The notes under the pieces are model-generated. The model was not told where the DNA came from, did not search any database, and saw only the letters and a list, made by a program, of their open reading frames with translations. The position numbers and the translations under genes are program-made. From Marinomonas primoryensis (GTDB lineage: Bacteria > Pseudomonadota > Gammaproteobacteria > Pseudomonadales > Marinomonadaceae), in assembly GCF_013372285.1 (NCBI RefSeq), contig NZ_CP054301.1, positions 916,001 to 980,000 of the forward strand: a stretch of DNA of 64,000 bases. The letters run 5' to 3'. Positions 1 through 8,780 of the stretch are shown here, one piece after another (position 1 is the stretch's first letter; every line of letters starts with the position of its first letter).

Positions 1-1517
1 TGTTAAGTGGTCTTTCTCAAAAAGAGCTAGATTCTGTGCCTTTGACGGAAATAGAACGAGGCGCAGTGTATTCATCTTTTGAGTTTCTAGAAACGCTTGA
101 TGATGCGCTTTTGCAAATTAGCGTTGATTTGGATTATGAGCGTCAGTTTTTTGTTGAAAGGTTGATTTGGGTTCCTGTGGTCATTTTTTTACTGATTGCT
201 GTTATCGTCATGATGCTGACGGTTCGTTTTGGACGCCAATTACGGTCTGGGTTTTCTAGTCTTCATTATATTTTAGATCGCCATAAGCATGGTCATGTCT
301 CGATACTCGCACCACGAAATGTGGTGGATGAATTTACTGATCTGAGTCATTTGGTCGATAGTGAATTGGCCTCAAGGAATTTCGATCTTGATCAACAGGG
401 CGAGAACCTTAGCTTGATTGAGAAGGCCTTGTCTAAAGTGAATGATCCTTTTTTTGTAACGAATCATGAAGGGGATATTGTATGGTTGAGTGCAGGTGCT
501 GAAAGGCTTTGGTTTAGAAATACATCTGTATTTGAGTCTCTGTTTGGTATCGATTCTGGTTTAGATGATCCAATTGGCGAGCGCGTTGCTGATTCTATTT
601 TATTGTTAGATCAGGACTTGAAGTTGGATTTATCTGATGGCATTTTCTGGCTGAGTGTTGATCGTTTTATTTCTGGCTCGGACGTGGAGTCTGATAGTTT
701 CCAGAGTATTATTTACATTCAATCAAAATCTGAAATGGCAGAGTTTGATGTTTTACATCACAGCCTGAAGTTGATGGAAAAAGATGTTTGGAATTCATCG
801 ATTAGAATATTAAGGCAAGACTCTCCATATATAGGTTTTGCTAAATCATTAGAAATGGTGCGTCGAAAAGTAGTGATGCTCTTCGACTCTCTGAACCTTG
901 TCTCTGAACGAACAAATAGCGTTGAAAAAATTACTAAACTACAACAAATAGCATCCCTAATTGACGAAAAAACAGACCACAATGAGCAATCAGAAAAAAA
1001 TATCGTTGTTAGTGAAGTGCCATTTGAAGGGTTTCAGGTTGAGCTAAATGATGTGGCTTGGCTGTCTGAACAAGTCCGAGATTCATTAATATTAGGGTAT
1101 GAACTTGTTTTACAGCGTTTAGCGTTGGTTGAGAAAGACTTATCCTCTAATGTATTTTTGTTGAGTGACGTCGATCGTTGCCTTAACGAGGTTAGGGCTG
1201 GAGTGTTGTCTAGTCTTGCCGCGACAGAGGGTGAAAGTGAAAAAGTCCGTCACCGTTTCGCTATCGATGTAGAGCATGATATTAGTAAGGTCCAAGATCA
1301 AATAGAAGGCATGAAGTCTATGGCGGCTTCAACCCTGTCACTGCTTGAGTCGGATCGTAGTGTTGGTGTGGCTCGTTTGAATAGAGCAAGAGAGTCTATC
1401 AATGAGATGATTGAGCAAATTCATGGGTTGATGACGAAAACGGCATCAAGTATTTCGGAAGATACGATTTATGACGTATCTATAGAAGAATCTAATGATG
1501 AGTGGGATGAGTTTTAA
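1..1517 (+). CDS. Membrane-anchored PAS-like sensor protein, 5' end cut by the window edge
   Basis: The frame is open to the left edge of the window, so the true start lies outside; the GTG at 36 is probably internal. Counting from that GTG, one hydrophobic segment lies at about residues 43-63, followed by a HAMP-like linker and a PAS-like stretch near residues 134-190 (DPFFVTNHEGDIVWLS). The remaining 300 residues are acidic and probably mostly helical. I see no chemoreceptor hairpin tip, no histidine kinase box and no GGDEF/EAL motif. The gene ends 30 bases before the STAS gene and is probably co-transcribed with it, so an input role for the downstream partner-switch is a reasonable inference. 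The family is not recognised. Confidence 0.7.
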   Translation, partial: LSGLSQKELDSVPLTEIERGAVYSSFEFLETLDDALLQISVDLDYERQFFVERLIWVPVVIFLLIAVIVMMLTVRFGRQLRSGFSSLHYILDRHKHGHVSILAPRNVVDEFTDLSHLVDSELASRNFDLDQQGENLSLIEKALSKVNDPFFVTNHEGDIVWLSAGAERLWFRNTSVFESLFGIDSGLDDPIGERVADSILLLDQDLKLDLSDGIFWLSVDRFISGSDVESDSFQSIIYIQSKSEMAEFDVLHHSLKLMEKDVWNSSIRILRQDSPYIGFAKSLEMVRRKVVMLFDSLNLVSERTNSVEKITKLQQIASLIDEKTDHNEQSEKNIVVSEVPFEGFQVELNDVAWLSEQVRDSLILGYELVLQRLALVEKDLSSNVFLLSDVDRCLNEVRAGVLSSLAATEGESEKVRHRFAIDVEHDISKVQDQIEGMKSMAASTLSLLESDRSVGVARLNRARESINEMIEQIHGLMTKTASSISEDTIYDVSIEESNDEWDEF

Positions 1518-1547
1518 GGCTTGCCATTAAGATTCGAGGAGCAAGCT

Positions 1548-1850
1548 GTGGTTGAAAGTTTTTTTGATAAAAAAACAGAGTGCCTGACAATCAAAGTAAA
1601 AGGTCGTTTTGATTACAGCTGTCACAAAATGTTTAAAGAGGCTTTTACAGCGTCTAATGCGGTAAAATCTTATGAAGTTAACTTGGCTGAAGTGACATAC
1701 TTAGATAGTTCAGCTCTTGGCATGCTGCTGTTACTGAGAGATTATGCTGGTGGAGAGAAGGCTATGATTCGTTTGGTTCATGTGAAAGGTGTGGTTATTG
1801 ATACCCTTAAAATTGCGAATTTCCATCGGCTTTTTGACATCACTGAGTAG
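1548..1850 (+). CDS. STAS-domain anti-sigma factor antagonist (HsbA-like)
   Basis: A single STAS domain of 100 residues fills the protein. The family's phosphorylatable serine lies in VTYLDSSALGMLLLL, at Ser54 or Ser55. I use the GTG at 1548 because GAGGAG at 1536-1541 sits 6 bases upstream; a TTG at 1521 in the same frame has no such site. In pseudomonads HsbA, when unphosphorylated or phosphorylated, switches between partners that include the anti-sigma factor FlgM and a diguanylate cyclase. The next gene, 6 bases away, encodes both a phosphatase and a kinase-type ATPase that could act on this serine. Assignment to HsbA specifically rests on context; the STAS fold itself is clear. Confidence 0.88.
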   Translation: MVESFFDKKTECLTIKVKGRFDYSCHKMFKEAFTASNAVKSYEVNLAEVTYLDSSALGMLLLLRDYAGGEKAMIRLVHVKGVVIDTLKIANFHRLFDITE

Positions 1851-1856
1851 TCGATA

Positions 1857-3566
1857 ATGGAACGAGTTTTAACCATATTAATTGCAGATGATAACCCTTC
1901 TGACCGTATTTTACTTAAAACGATTTTGAGTCAATTTGGACATAAAGTTATATCGGCTGTTGATGGGCAAGATGCCATTGATAAATTCGATCCTCAACTT
2001 ATCCAATTGGTTTGCTTAGATATAAAGATGCCGCGCAAAGATGGTTGGGAAGCGGCGTTAGAAATCCAGCGTCTTGCTGGTAGTTTATTTGTTCCCATTG
2101 TTTTCCTTTCTGGTGTTGTTGACCCCATTGCTTTATCTAACTGCCTACGAATCGGCGGCACGGATTTTATATCTAAGCCCTATAGCCCTGCGCTTATTAC
2201 TGCGAAATTAAATGCCATTGTTAAATTGTTGGTTATGCAAAAAACACTTGAAGATCAGCGTGATGCAATGGCTTTATATAATGAAAAATTGCTTCATGAA
2301 CAGGATGTCGCCAAAGTTGTTTATGAAAATATAACACACTCAAATTGTCTGGAGGATCCTGCGCTCTCTACCCTTCACTATGGTACTCATACGTTTAATG
2401 GTGATGTCATTTTAGCTGCTTATAAGCCAAATGGTGGAATGCATATATTATTAGGGGATTTTACTGGGCATGGTCTATCGGCTGCTATTGGGGCGTTACC
2501 GCTTGCGGATATCTTTTTTGATTGGACGAAAAAAGGCTTTTTGATGCGCCAAATTATCCCAGAGATAAATGCGCGTCTGAAAGGCATTTTACCGGCAAAT
2601 ATGTTTTGTAGTGCCGCCTTTATTGATGTCAAAGTGAATAATAAAAGCATTGAAGTTTGGAATGGTGGGCTGCCTGATTTATTGTTTTTTTCACAAGCCG
2701 CCGATAAGCCGATCAGATTGACTTCTAAAAACCTGCCTTTGGGTGTGCTTCCGCCAGATGTTTTTGAGTGCCAGATTGACCCTATGTCTTTTGTTCCTGG
2801 GGATAGGTTGATGGCATTTTCTGATGGTATTTATGAGGCTTTGGATTTATCTGGACAAATGTTTTGCCATTCTGTTCTTGCTCCGCTTTATCGGGGTGAA
2901 ATTGAGTCTGGTAGATCGTTAGATTGGTTGACTGAGCGCTTAAAACAAGAGGGCGTTTTGGACAACCCTCATGATGACATCTCATGTCTTAGTGTTCGGT
3001 TGGATACCAATATAGGCATAGATTCGTCTGGGCATGATATTTCGAGAGGACATGACGAAGCGCCTGCTGATTTTTCGTTTGAGTATATTCTGAATGCAGA
3101 TTCACTTCGTAATACAGATCCTCTTCCTTATGTATTGCAAATACTTACAACCGTGCCGGGGCTGAGCAGTTTTTCCAGTCAGATTTTTATGATTTTGTCG
3201 GAGCTGTATTCGAATGCACTCGAGCATGGTGTTTTGGAGTTGAACTCGGATAAAAAAAAATCCAATGAAGGCTTCTCTCATTACTATGAAGAGCGTGAAC
3301 GTCGTTTGGTAAGCCTACAAAGTGGATATGTCAAAATTGCCGTTAAAGTAACGTCAGACAATAATGACAGGATGCTTGAGTTATATGTTGAGGACAGCGG
3401 TTCGGGGTTTGATTATAAGAGCATCAACTATGATATATCCAATACGGAATTGCTTTATAATCGAGGTTTCGCTTTGCTGAATCAGCTTTGTGATAAATTA
3501 GAGTTTTCCAAGGGTGGTAGCACGGTGAAGGCGTATTATCATTGGTACGTTGGCCAGCATAGTTAA
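1857..3566 (+). CDS. Response regulator-PP2C phosphatase-ATPase fusion (HsbR-like)
   Basis: Three domains can be read in 569 residues. A receiver domain (about 1-125) has acidic Asp11/Asp12, phospho-acceptor Asp55 (LVCLDIKMPR) and a lysine in ISKPYSP. A SpoIIE/RsbU-type PP2C phosphatase (about 160-385) shows metal-binding GDFTGHG near residue 200, FSDG near 320 and HDDIS near 370. A C-terminal RsbW-type ATPase has its N-box in ILSELYSNALEHG (about 446-458) and a G-box in VEDSGSGFD (about 512-520). Such fusions both phosphorylate and dephosphorylate a STAS antagonist under control of receiver phosphorylation, and the STAS gene is directly upstream. A run of nine A at 3252-3260 lies within the ATPase domain and could permit slippage. 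Confidence 0.9.
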   Translation: MERVLTILIADDNPSDRILLKTILSQFGHKVISAVDGQDAIDKFDPQLIQLVCLDIKMPRKDGWEAALEIQRLAGSLFVPIVFLSGVVDPIALSNCLRIGGTDFISKPYSPALITAKLNAIVKLLVMQKTLEDQRDAMALYNEKLLHEQDVAKVVYENITHSNCLEDPALSTLHYGTHTFNGDVILAAYKPNGGMHILLGDFTGHGLSAAIGALPLADIFFDWTKKGFLMRQIIPEINARLKGILPANMFCSAAFIDVKVNNKSIEVWNGGLPDLLFFSQAADKPIRLTSKNLPLGVLPPDVFECQIDPMSFVPGDRLMAFSDGIYEALDLSGQMFCHSVLAPLYRGEIESGRSLDWLTERLKQEGVLDNPHDDISCLSVRLDTNIGIDSSGHDISRGHDEAPADFSFEYILNADSLRNTDPLPYVLQILTTVPGLSSFSSQIFMILSELYSNALEHGVLELNSDKKKSNEGFSHYYEERERRLVSLQSGYVKIAVKVTSDNNDRMLELYVEDSGSGFDYKSINYDISNTELLYNRGFALLNQLCDKLEFSKGGSTVKAYYHWYVGQHS

Positions 3567-3611
3567 ATTGGCCTTGCTATTGCATAGTCTTCTCTATCGT
3601 TGGAGGAAATT

Positions 3612-5279
3612 ATGCGCACAGATTCAAACACAGTATTGCCTTTATCTTCAGGTATATCGCCTAAAAAATCACCTTTAGTGAAAACACCTTCTACCAATGG
3701 AGAGGCTTTCGCAAATGATTTCAATAAGGCTAAAGAAGCTCTTAGTCCCAGTAAAACATCGACTACTGATGAATCATCCGCTTCTACTGCTTCGTCGACC
3801 TCTTCATCTTCTACTGTAAAAGCATCTGATAGTGGTGATGTACCGATTAATAATAAGGCTAAAGGGGATGGACTGTCTGATTCTGCCTCGAATGTTGTTG
3901 CTACGGCGACAGATTCGGTAGAGAGTAGCGGCAAGATCTTGCAGGAGGATGGCGGAAAAGCACCTTCTAATGGTGTGTCAGCTGTACTTGTTGAAGAAGA
4001 CCCTGACCTTTTATCCGTTGCCGTTACTCCTGATCTAAAAAACACAGACATTCAGCCTTCAATACCTACAAGCCCTGATGGTGATGTTAATCAAGTTTTG
4101 AGTAGCGCGACCTCTGCACCTCAGAGCAAGCTTATGCCAGACGGCGTTGCTTCTTCTCAAGAGGAATTTATTTCAGGTGGCGTGACTTCTTCTGAGCTTA
4201 AGCGTGGCCCTATTGATAGTGTCGAGGTGCCAGAGACGGCATTAGGCGCTACGGCTTCTGTTGTCAGTACTGGTGTAGTAGGGCTTGATGCGATAAAGCG
4301 GAATGTATCTAATAATGTAAGTAAGGTTGATTTATTGCCTAAGTCTGAAATGCTTCCTGAGTCTGATTCGGGGGCTGTTGAGTTGCTAGACGCTAAAGGT
4401 GAAGGGGAGTTATCTTGGGTTATGTCTCAAATGGCATCATCAGGCGTTAAAGCTGCGCCAGCAGTTACGGGTGATGGTGTTGTTCTTGATGCTGCTAAAG
4501 TGACAACGGTTGCTGCAGGGGTTGCTGGGGCTATTAATAAAAATGGTCGTTCCGATGTGCCGCCTTTAATTTTGTCGGAGAGCGCTCTTGTTGCCTCAGG
4601 CTCGAGTGAAGTGAAGATGGATACTGCGGACTCTTTGCTAGGAGAGGATAGCGTTTTGATTAATGAGCCCATCGAGTTACGTAAAAAAGAACAAGAAGTT
4701 ATGCTTGGTCGGATGTCTGCTCAAATTGATGGCGCTACGGGTGATGTTGGTGGTGGCTTAAGCAGTTCTCTCCATAATAATGTTAATCGCTCTGCCGGCA
4801 TGGCTGCCGTTATTTCCAATAATTCTGCCCCCAATGCTCAAACTAACCTGACAATGAACTTGCCGCCTAGTCATCCTGGATGGGCGAGTGAAATGAGCCA
4901 AAAGGTGGCTTGGGTTTCGCGCGATGGTGGTCATACTGCGCACATCCGCTTGGATCCACCAGAATTAGGCAGTTTGACTGTTAAAATTTCAGTAGATAGT
5001 GACTCGAATACTCAGGTAAGCTTTGTTGCCGCTACACCACAGGCACGGGATTTATTGGAAGGGCAAATGGGGCGGCTAAGAGAAATGTTGGCTCAGCAAG
5101 GAATGGACCTAAGTCGAGCAGATGTTGATGTTTCGCAACAAGATACTTCTAATGCACAAGATCGAGACAATTATCAAAATAATACGGCGAATCAAAACGA
5201 CATTGTAGACAGTGATGATGAGTTAATTGCGAATAACGTATCGTATGTTTCTGCGTCCGGTGTTGATTACTATGCTTAA
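3612..5279 (+). CDS. fliK: Flagellar hook-length control protein FliK
   Basis: FliK is a secreted ruler that measures the hook and triggers the FlhB substrate switch from rod/hook to filament proteins. The N-terminal 400 residues are Ser/Thr/Ala/Val-rich and of low complexity, as usual for the ruler part. The conserved C-terminal domain is clear around residues 430-520, with RLDPPELGSLTVKI and the glutamine-rich tail after it. I choose ATG 3612 because GGAGG at 3603-3607 is 4 bases upstream; a TTG at 3600 is possible but lies before that site. It follows the HsbR-like gene by 45 bases and heads the fliLMNOPQR-flhBA series. A second FliK-like gene lies at 24027-25655. Confidence 0.92.
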   Translation: MRTDSNTVLPLSSGISPKKSPLVKTPSTNGEAFANDFNKAKEALSPSKTSTTDESSASTASSTSSSSTVKASDSGDVPINNKAKGDGLSDSASNVVATATDSVESSGKILQEDGGKAPSNGVSAVLVEEDPDLLSVAVTPDLKNTDIQPSIPTSPDGDVNQVLSSATSAPQSKLMPDGVASSQEEFISGGVTSSELKRGPIDSVEVPETALGATASVVSTGVVGLDAIKRNVSNNVSKVDLLPKSEMLPESDSGAVELLDAKGEGELSWVMSQMASSGVKAAPAVTGDGVVLDAAKVTTVAAGVAGAINKNGRSDVPPLILSESALVASGSSEVKMDTADSLLGEDSVLINEPIELRKKEQEVMLGRMSAQIDGATGDVGGGLSSSLHNNVNRSAGMAAVISNNSAPNAQTNLTMNLPPSHPGWASEMSQKVAWVSRDGGHTAHIRLDPPELGSLTVKISVDSDSNTQVSFVAATPQARDLLEGQMGRLREMLAQQGMDLSRADVDVSQQDTSNAQDRDNYQNNTANQNDIVDSDDELIANNVSYVSASGVDYYA

Positions 5280-5396
5280 ACTTACGAAAAACTGATGGTG
5301 CTCTGTTTGATTCTTTGTAGAATAGAAGGCCGATAGTGTGTAAGCGTGTTATAAACGCTCTGTAGAAAGTTTTTGTGTATCTAAAGGTTTGATAGT

Positions 5397-5903
5397 ATGG
5401 CTGAAGAAGATGGTTTGGATATCGGTACAGAAGACGGAAAATCTGGTAGTAAGAAGAAGCTTATTATTATTGGTGCTCTTCTTTTGGTGTTGTTAGGTGG
5501 CGGTGGTGCAGCGGCTTATTTTTTCTTGTTTAGTGGAAGTGACAGTGATTCCGCGGAATCCGCAGAAGCCGCATTGGCTAAAGAACCATCCGTTTATTTG
5601 GCGTTAGATCCTGCGTTTACGATTGATTTGATGGTTGGTGGTAAGCAGCGTTATGTGCAGCTTAATATGTCGGTTAAATCTAAAAATATGGATCAAATTA
5701 ATGCAGTAACACTTCATATGCCTTTAATTCGAAATAGTCTTGTATTGCTTTTTTCAAGTCAGTCATTTGATGAATTAAAGACAGCTGAAGGGAAGGTGGC
5801 TCTTAAAAAAGCCGCTCTTGGTGCAATTAATGGCATTCTTGAGCAGGAAACTGGTCAAGGTGGTATTGATGGTGTGCTATTTACTAACTTTGTGATGCAG
5901 TAA
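5397..5903 (+). CDS. fliL: Flagellar basal body-associated protein FliL
   Basis: FliL is an inner-membrane protein that surrounds the stator units and supports torque. The 168-residue protein has a short acidic cytoplasmic head, a Lys-rich stop (GSKKK), one membrane segment at about residues 22-46 and a periplasmic FliL domain with YLALDPAFTIDL and VQLNMSVKS. The length is typical. The 117-base gap after fliK is the widest in this part of the cluster. It holds a weak hairpin (AGCGT...ACGCT near 5342-5360), but I cannot name a promoter with confidence. Confidence 0.95.
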   Translation: MAEEDGLDIGTEDGKSGSKKKLIIIGALLLVLLGGGGAAAYFFLFSGSDSDSAESAEAALAKEPSVYLALDPAFTIDLMVGGKQRYVQLNMSVKSKNMDQINAVTLHMPLIRNSLVLLFSSQSFDELKTAEGKVALKKAALGAINGILEQETGQGGIDGVLFTNFVMQ

Positions 5904-5907
5904 TTTT

Positions 5908-6882
5908 ATGTCAGCTCAAGATCTGTTATCGCAGGACGAGATAGATGCGCTCCTGCATGGTGCCGATGAAAAACCTGCTGAAGTAGACAACCGAGATGCC
6001 AATGGTGTGGCATCTTATGACATCACTAGTCAAGAGCGTATTGTGCGTGGGCGAATGCCCACCTTGGAGATGATAAACGAACGATTCGCGCGGTATACGC
6101 GAATTAGTTTATTTAACATGCTTCGCCGGACGGCAGATGTTTCTTCCGGTGGTCTTCAGGTGATGAAATTTGGTGAGTATGTTCATACGCTTTATGTTCC
6201 AACCAGTTTAAATTTAGTCAAAATTAGACCGTTAAGAAGTACAGCTCTCTTTATTCTGGACGCAAAGTTAGTTTTTAAACTGGTTGATAATTTTTTTGGT
6301 GGTGACGGGCGTCATGCTAAAATTGAAGGTCGAGAATTCACGCCGACTGAAATTCGGATTGTTCAGCTGATGTTGGAGCAAGTCTTTGTTGATTTGACTG
6401 AGGCTTGGGCGCCAGTATTAAAATTAGATTTAGAATATATTAGCTCAGAAGTCAACCCTGCTATGGCAAATATCGTTAGCCCGAGTGAGGTTGTCGTCGT
6501 GTCTACTTTTCATATTGAATTAGATGGTGGTGGCGGGGAGCTTCATATTACTCTACCTTACTCTATGATTGAGCCTGTACGTGAATTGCTTGATGCTGGT
6601 GTGCAGAGTGATGTTGATGAAAAAGATGATCGCTGGGGTAAATCTCTTGAGCAAGATGTAAAAGATATTGATGTAAATTTAACGGTGAATGTAGCGAATC
6701 GAAAGATTTCTTTGGGCGAAGTGTTAAAGTTTAAAGTGGGTGATGTTATCCCAATTGAAATGCCAGAGTTCGTTACCGTTAGAGCGAATAATGTTCCAAC
6801 CTTTAAAGGTAAACTGGGCATGACTAATGAGCACTACTCTGTGCAGATGGAAGAAAGTTTTAAGACGAAGGTGACGAAATAA
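5908..6882 (+). CDS. fliM: Flagellar motor switch protein FliM
   Basis: FliM is the C-ring subunit that receives phosphorylated CheY and reverses rotation. The extreme N terminus holds the CheY-binding motif LSQDEIDALLHG (residues 7-18), followed by the CheC-like middle domain (with GGxxG-type segments around FFGGDGRHAKIEGREFTPTE) and the C-terminal SpoA domain that joins FliN. Length (324) is normal. It starts 4 bases after fliL and its stop is followed within 2 bases by fliN, so translation is probably coupled. The N-terminal motif resembles four repeats in CheA and the end of CheZ in this window. Confidence 0.97.
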   Translation: MSAQDLLSQDEIDALLHGADEKPAEVDNRDANGVASYDITSQERIVRGRMPTLEMINERFARYTRISLFNMLRRTADVSSGGLQVMKFGEYVHTLYVPTSLNLVKIRPLRSTALFILDAKLVFKLVDNFFGGDGRHAKIEGREFTPTEIRIVQLMLEQVFVDLTEAWAPVLKLDLEYISSEVNPAMANIVSPSEVVVVSTFHIELDGGGGELHITLPYSMIEPVRELLDAGVQSDVDEKDDRWGKSLEQDVKDIDVNLTVNVANRKISLGEVLKFKVGDVIPIEMPEFVTVRANNVPTFKGKLGMTNEHYSVQMEESFKTKVTK

Positions 6883-6883
6883 C

Positions 6884-7345
6884 ATGGCAGAAGAGCAAAA
6901 TCCCGATGCAGAAGGAATGGACGAAGATTTAGCGGATGAGTGGGCGGCAGCAATGACTGAAGCTGGCGAAACCGAAGAGGGCGAAGGACTTGAAGACGAA
7001 TGGGCGGCAGCAATGACGGAGCAAGAAGTCGAGCCCGTGAAGCTTGAGACGCTTACGAATCCTTCCGTACCTGCTGGTGGCGTTGGTTCCGATCTTGATT
7101 TGATTATGGATATTCCGGTTGTTCTTTCTATGGAATTAGGCAACACGGAAATAGCAATCCGAAACTTAATGCAGCTTACGCAGGGTTCTGTTGTTGAGCT
7201 CGATCGCTTTGCTGGAGAGCCGCTAGATGTATTAGTAAATGGTACATTGATAGCGCACGGTGAGGTGGTTGTGGTTAATGATAAGTATGGTATCCGTTTA
7301 ACGGATGTTGTAAGTCCTAGTGAGCGTATTAGACGACTGAAGTAG
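6884..7345 (+). CDS. fliN: Flagellar motor switch protein FliN with duplicated N-terminal motif
   Basis: FliN forms the base of the C-ring and a docking site for the export ATPase regulator FliH. The C-terminal SpoA domain is complete (MDIPVVLSMELGNTEIAI through GIRLTDVVSPSERI). The acidic N-terminal extension is unusual in carrying DEWAAAMTE twice, 20 residues apart. The underlying DNA is a 60-base tandem repeat, described separately. The protein is therefore somewhat long (153 residues) for the family. The gene is packed between fliM (1 base away) and fliO. Confidence 0.96.
   Translation: MAEEQNPDAEGMDEDLADEWAAAMTEAGETEEGEGLEDEWAAAMTEQEVEPVKLETLTNPSVPAGGVGSDLDLIMDIPVVLSMELGNTEIAIRNLMQLTQGSVVELDRFAGEPLDVLVNGTLIAHGEVVVVNDKYGIRLTDVVSPSERIRRLK
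6935..7020 (+). repeat. 60-base-period tandem duplication inside fliN
   Basis: Bases 6935-6960 and 6995-7020 match at 23 of 26 positions and lie exactly 60 bases apart. The three differences are synonymous third-position changes, and both copies encode DEWAAAMTE. The intervening bases encode a Glu/Gly-rich spacer. The simplest reading is an in-frame tandem duplication of 20 codons under protein-level selection since. Confidence 0.85.
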
Positions 7346-7351
7346 TGCCAA

Positions 7352-7774
7352 TTGATTTTTTCTTTTTTAAATAAATATACTATTACGGCCATGTTTTGCA
7401 TGGCCGTTCCCCATTTGCAGGCTGTCGGCGTGCAAGAAATGTCTGTGACATCTTCTATTTGGAAGGTGGTTTTTTCTCTGATTTTTGTTATTGCCTTTAT
7501 TCCAGCTTGCCTTTGGTTAATGAAACGTTTTCAGTTTGCTCAAATGAAGTTAGGTCAGTCGGATATTAATATTGTCAATGTTCAATCCTTGGGTGCAAAA
7601 GAGAAGCTCATGCTTATTGAGGTGGAGGGTGAGCGTCTGTTAATTGGTGTGACATCACATTCTATTTCTCATTTGAGAAGTTTTCCAACTAAGGCCAATT
7701 CATTTGCCTCTATGATGGAGCAAGTAGATCGAGAGAGTTCCCGTGATAATAAGAGCAATGGGGATACTGTGTGA
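7352..7774 (+). CDS. fliO: Flagellar biosynthesis protein FliO
   Basis: FliO is a small membrane chaperone for assembly of the FliP ring of the export gate. There is one strong membrane segment ([19 protein letters not shown]) followed by a basic cytoplasmic tail with [24 protein letters not shown], the conserved FliO core. The start is uncertain: TTG 7352 gives a signal-peptide-like leader ([15 protein letters not shown]...), and ATG 7391 would remove it; neither has a strong ribosome-binding site. The stop overlaps the fliP start by 4 bases (GTGTGA at 7771-7776), indicating coupling. Confidence 0.88.
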   Translation: MIFSFLNKYTITAMFCMAVPHLQAVGVQEMSVTSSIWKVVFSLIFVIAFIPACLWLMKRFQFAQMKLGQSDINIVNVQSLGAKEKLMLIEVEGERLLIGVTSHSISHLRSFPTKANSFASMMEQVDRESSRDNKSNGDTV

Positions 7775-8508
7775 TTCGCTTTGTTCTTTTGCTAATGTTG
7801 GTTAGCCCTGCTATTTCTTGGGCGGAAGTCGGTTTACCAGCAGTCAAAGTAGTGACAAATGCAGACGGTAGCCAAGACTATACGGTTTCGTTGCAAATTC
7901 TCTTTATCATGACGGCACTGACACTATTACCAGCGGCTTTAATGATGATGACAGCTTTTACTCGAATTATTATCGTGTTAGCAATTTTGCGCCAAGCAAT
8001 CGGGCTGCAGCAAACACCTTCTAACCAGATAATGATAGGAATGGCTTTGTTTTTGACCTTATTCATTATGACACCAACCTTAGATAGGGTTAATGAAGTT
8101 GCTCTACAGCCATACTTAAAAGAAGAAATGACTTCGATTCAAGCTGTTGAAGCGGCATCTGTTCCTGTCAGAGATTTTATGTTGGCACAAACGAGAGAGG
8201 ATGATATTGCTCTTTTTGTTAAATTGGCTGGTCGAGAGGGGACGATTCAGTCTATGGAAACACTTCCCTTTACGATTCTAATGCCTGCTTTTGTAACGAG
8301 TGAGCTGAAAACGGCTTTTCAAATTGGTTTTATGATCTTTATTCCTTTTTTAATTGTCGATATGGTTGTGGCCAGTGTTTTGATGGCGATGGGTATGATG
8401 ATGTTGTCACCAATTATTATTTCGCTGCCTTTTAAGATTATGCTTTTTGTTATGGTTGATGGTTGGTCTATGATTATGGGCACATTAGCGGCGAGTTTCG
8501 GGATTTAA
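7771..8508 (+). CDS. fliP: Flagellar export gate protein FliP
   Basis: FliP forms the pentameric core of the FliPQR export channel. The protein starts with GTG and a cleavable signal peptide ([18 protein letters not shown]), which is typical of FliP. It then has the family's hydrophobic helices with [24 protein letters not shown] and [20 protein letters not shown]. Length 245 is standard. It sits between fliO (overlap) and fliQ, which starts 2 bases after its stop. Confidence 0.97.
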   Translation: MIRFVLLLMLVSPAISWAEVGLPAVKVVTNADGSQDYTVSLQILFIMTALTLLPAALMMMTAFTRIIIVLAILRQAIGLQQTPSNQIMIGMALFLTLFIMTPTLDRVNEVALQPYLKEEMTSIQAVEAASVPVRDFMLAQTREDDIALFVKLAGREGTIQSMETLPFTILMPAFVTSELKTAFQIGFMIFIPFLIVDMVVASVLMAMGMMMLSPIIISLPFKIMLFVMVDGWSMIMGTLAASFGI

Positions 8509-8510
8509 TT

Positions 8511-8780
8511 ATGGATCCTCAAGTGGTACTGAGCTTATACGGGCAGGGGTTTTACTTAATTGTTCTGATCGTTGGTGTTGTGATGGTGCCAAGTTTAATC
8601 GTAGGTTTAATTGTTAGTGTGTTTCAAGCTGCAACACAAATTAATGAACAAACACTGTCTTTTTTGCCTAGGTTGATCGTTACTATTTTAGTTATTATGC
8701 AGCTGGGGCCGTGGATTTTAATGAAGTTAATGGATTTTACGATCAATTTATTTGTTAATATTCCTATGATAATAGGCTAA
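8511..8780 (+). CDS. fliQ: Flagellar export gate protein FliQ
   Basis: FliQ is a two-helix membrane hairpin that packs around FliPR. The 89-residue product beginning MDPQVVLSLYGQGFYLIV is the normal family length. An upstream start in the same frame at 8463 would overlap fliP by 46 bases and is not needed. The frame contains the conserved AATQINEQTLSFLPR stretch between the two membrane segments. Its TAA overlaps the fliR ATG by one base (TAATG at 8778-8782). Confidence 0.96.
   Translation: MDPQVVLSLYGQGFYLIVLIVGVVMVPSLIVGLIVSVFQAATQINEQTLSFLPRLIVTILVIMQLGPWILMKLMDFTINLFVNIPMIIG

Noticed and set aside
3563..4051. A 162-residue minus-strand frame opposite fliK
   Set aside because: A mirror of the Ser/Ala-rich fliK coding strand, with low-complexity product and no ribosome-binding site.
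5329..5336. GCCGATAG, one mismatch from the sigma-28 -10 box, upstream of fliL
   Set aside because: No TAAA-type -35 at the required 15-16 base spacing.
6724..7401. A 225-residue minus-strand frame opposite fliM and fliN
   Set aside because: Lies wholly antisense to two clear genes and has Ser/Thr/Pro-rich, shadow-like composition.
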